A stretch of DNA of 38,300 bases, taken from the NCBI GenBank assembly GCA_020438905.1, contig JAGQTQ010000125.1:1-38300 (forward strand). The letters are read 5' to 3'. The position numbers were made by a program, and so were the translations under genes. Numbering within the stretch: position 1 is the first letter of the stretch; each line of letters opens with the position of its first letter. The DNA comes from Mycobacterium sp. (lineage in GTDB: Bacteria > Actinomycetota > Actinomycetes > Mycobacteriales > Mycobacteriaceae). A model generated the notes under the pieces. The model did not search any database. It had not been told where the DNA came from and worked only from the letters and a program-made list of their open reading frames with translations. Shown here piece after piece: positions 38,114 through 38,300 of the stretch.

Positions 38114-38139
38114 CGCCAGGGCGTACCCCCGCATCGCGG

Positions 38140-38300
38140 TCAGCCGAGACCGATCGCGTTGGCCAGGGCCTTGCCCGGGTCGGTGAAGGCCAGGCACACC
38201 TGGCCCCAGTCGACCAGGCCCAGCGGACCGCGGCCCATGCCCTGGCACCCGCCCGGCGCCGGGGCGGCCGGGGCGTCGGTGAAGACCGCGGTGGAGAAGG
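38140..38300 (-). CDS. Unidentified protein, C-terminal 52 residues only
   Basis: The frame is open from the window edge to a TGA at 38140. The end reads ...TDAPAAPAPGGCQGMG and WGQVCLAFTDPGKALANAIG, with two cysteines and a Pro/Ala-rich stretch that would fit a secreted protein. It does not match the RpfE C-terminus expected from M. tuberculosis gene order. No family is recognised from this fragment. Confidence 0.55.
   Translation of the reverse strand, partial: FSTAVFTDAPAAPAPGGCQGMGRGPLGLVDWGQVCLAFTDPGKALANAIGLG

Noticed and set aside
38140-38300. 3' end of rpfE, expected from M. tuberculosis gene order next to the Rv2449c-like gene
   Set aside because: The readable C-terminus (WGQVCLAFTDPGKALANAIG) has no resemblance to the Rpf lysozyme-like domain or to the RpfE end.

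Overview
The window is high-GC DNA from a mycobacterium. The evidence is gene content and order: an antigen 85 family mycolyltransferase, the gpgP and octT genes of methylglucose lipopolysaccharide synthesis, and a backbone that from memory follows the Rv2405 to Rv2449c stretch of Mycobacterium tuberculosis. No PE/PPE genes, eis or ahpC/ahpD are present where M. tuberculosis has them, which fits a non-tuberculous, possibly fast-growing species. No rRNA, tRNA, CRISPR array, insertion sequence or prophage was seen. The species assignment is inference.

Layout. (1) 1-6.2 kb: a solitary PemK/MazF-like protein, a CBS-domain protein, an RNase Z-like metallo-hydrolase, and a transglutaminase / alpha-E / circularly permuted ATP-grasp operon divergent from rpsT. 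(2) 6.3-12.3 kb: comEA-comEC-holA plus an APC-family permease on the minus strand, and a divergent Rossmann-fold reductase. (3) 12.3-19.2 kb: a compact minus-strand run proA-moxR-VWA-nadD-rsfS-gpgP-octT-degV. (4) 19.2-24.6 kb: a variable segment with a cation-efflux-like protein, an Ag85C-like mycolyltransferase, nadE, a sirtuin and a frameshifted hypothetical gene. (5) 24.5-38.3 kb, all minus strand: proB, obg, rpmA, rplU, rne, ndk, a DUF4233 protein, folC, valS, a DUF937 protein, a saccharopine-dehydrogenase-like protein, and the 3' end of an unidentified gene.

How the genes work together. Proline synthesis (proA, proB) brackets the variable segment. NAD is made (nadD, nadE) next to a gene for an enzyme that consumes it (sirtuin). 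Ribosome supply and maturation are represented by rpsT, rplU, rpmA, obg and rsfS, and RNA turnover by rne. Methylglucose lipopolysaccharide precursors are handled by gpgP and octT.

Most notable points. A perfect TGTGA-N6-TCACA site lies between the CBS and RNase Z-like genes. At least nine genes have a TANNNT -10 element exactly 6-7 nt before the start codon, the signature of leaderless mRNAs; this also fixes several starts. The nadE/sirtuin promoters face each other in 37 bp. A near-perfect 21-nt-arm hairpin separates rpmA from obg, and a perfect 15-bp hairpin abuts the valS promoter. Three in-frame coding tandem repeats occur (12-residue units in the CBS protein, an 18-glutamine tail on the ATP-grasp protein, an Asp-rich tail on RNase E). 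Two single-base frameshifts, in proB and in the gene beside it, lie in the same 9-base context, so sequencing error should be excluded before any biological reading.
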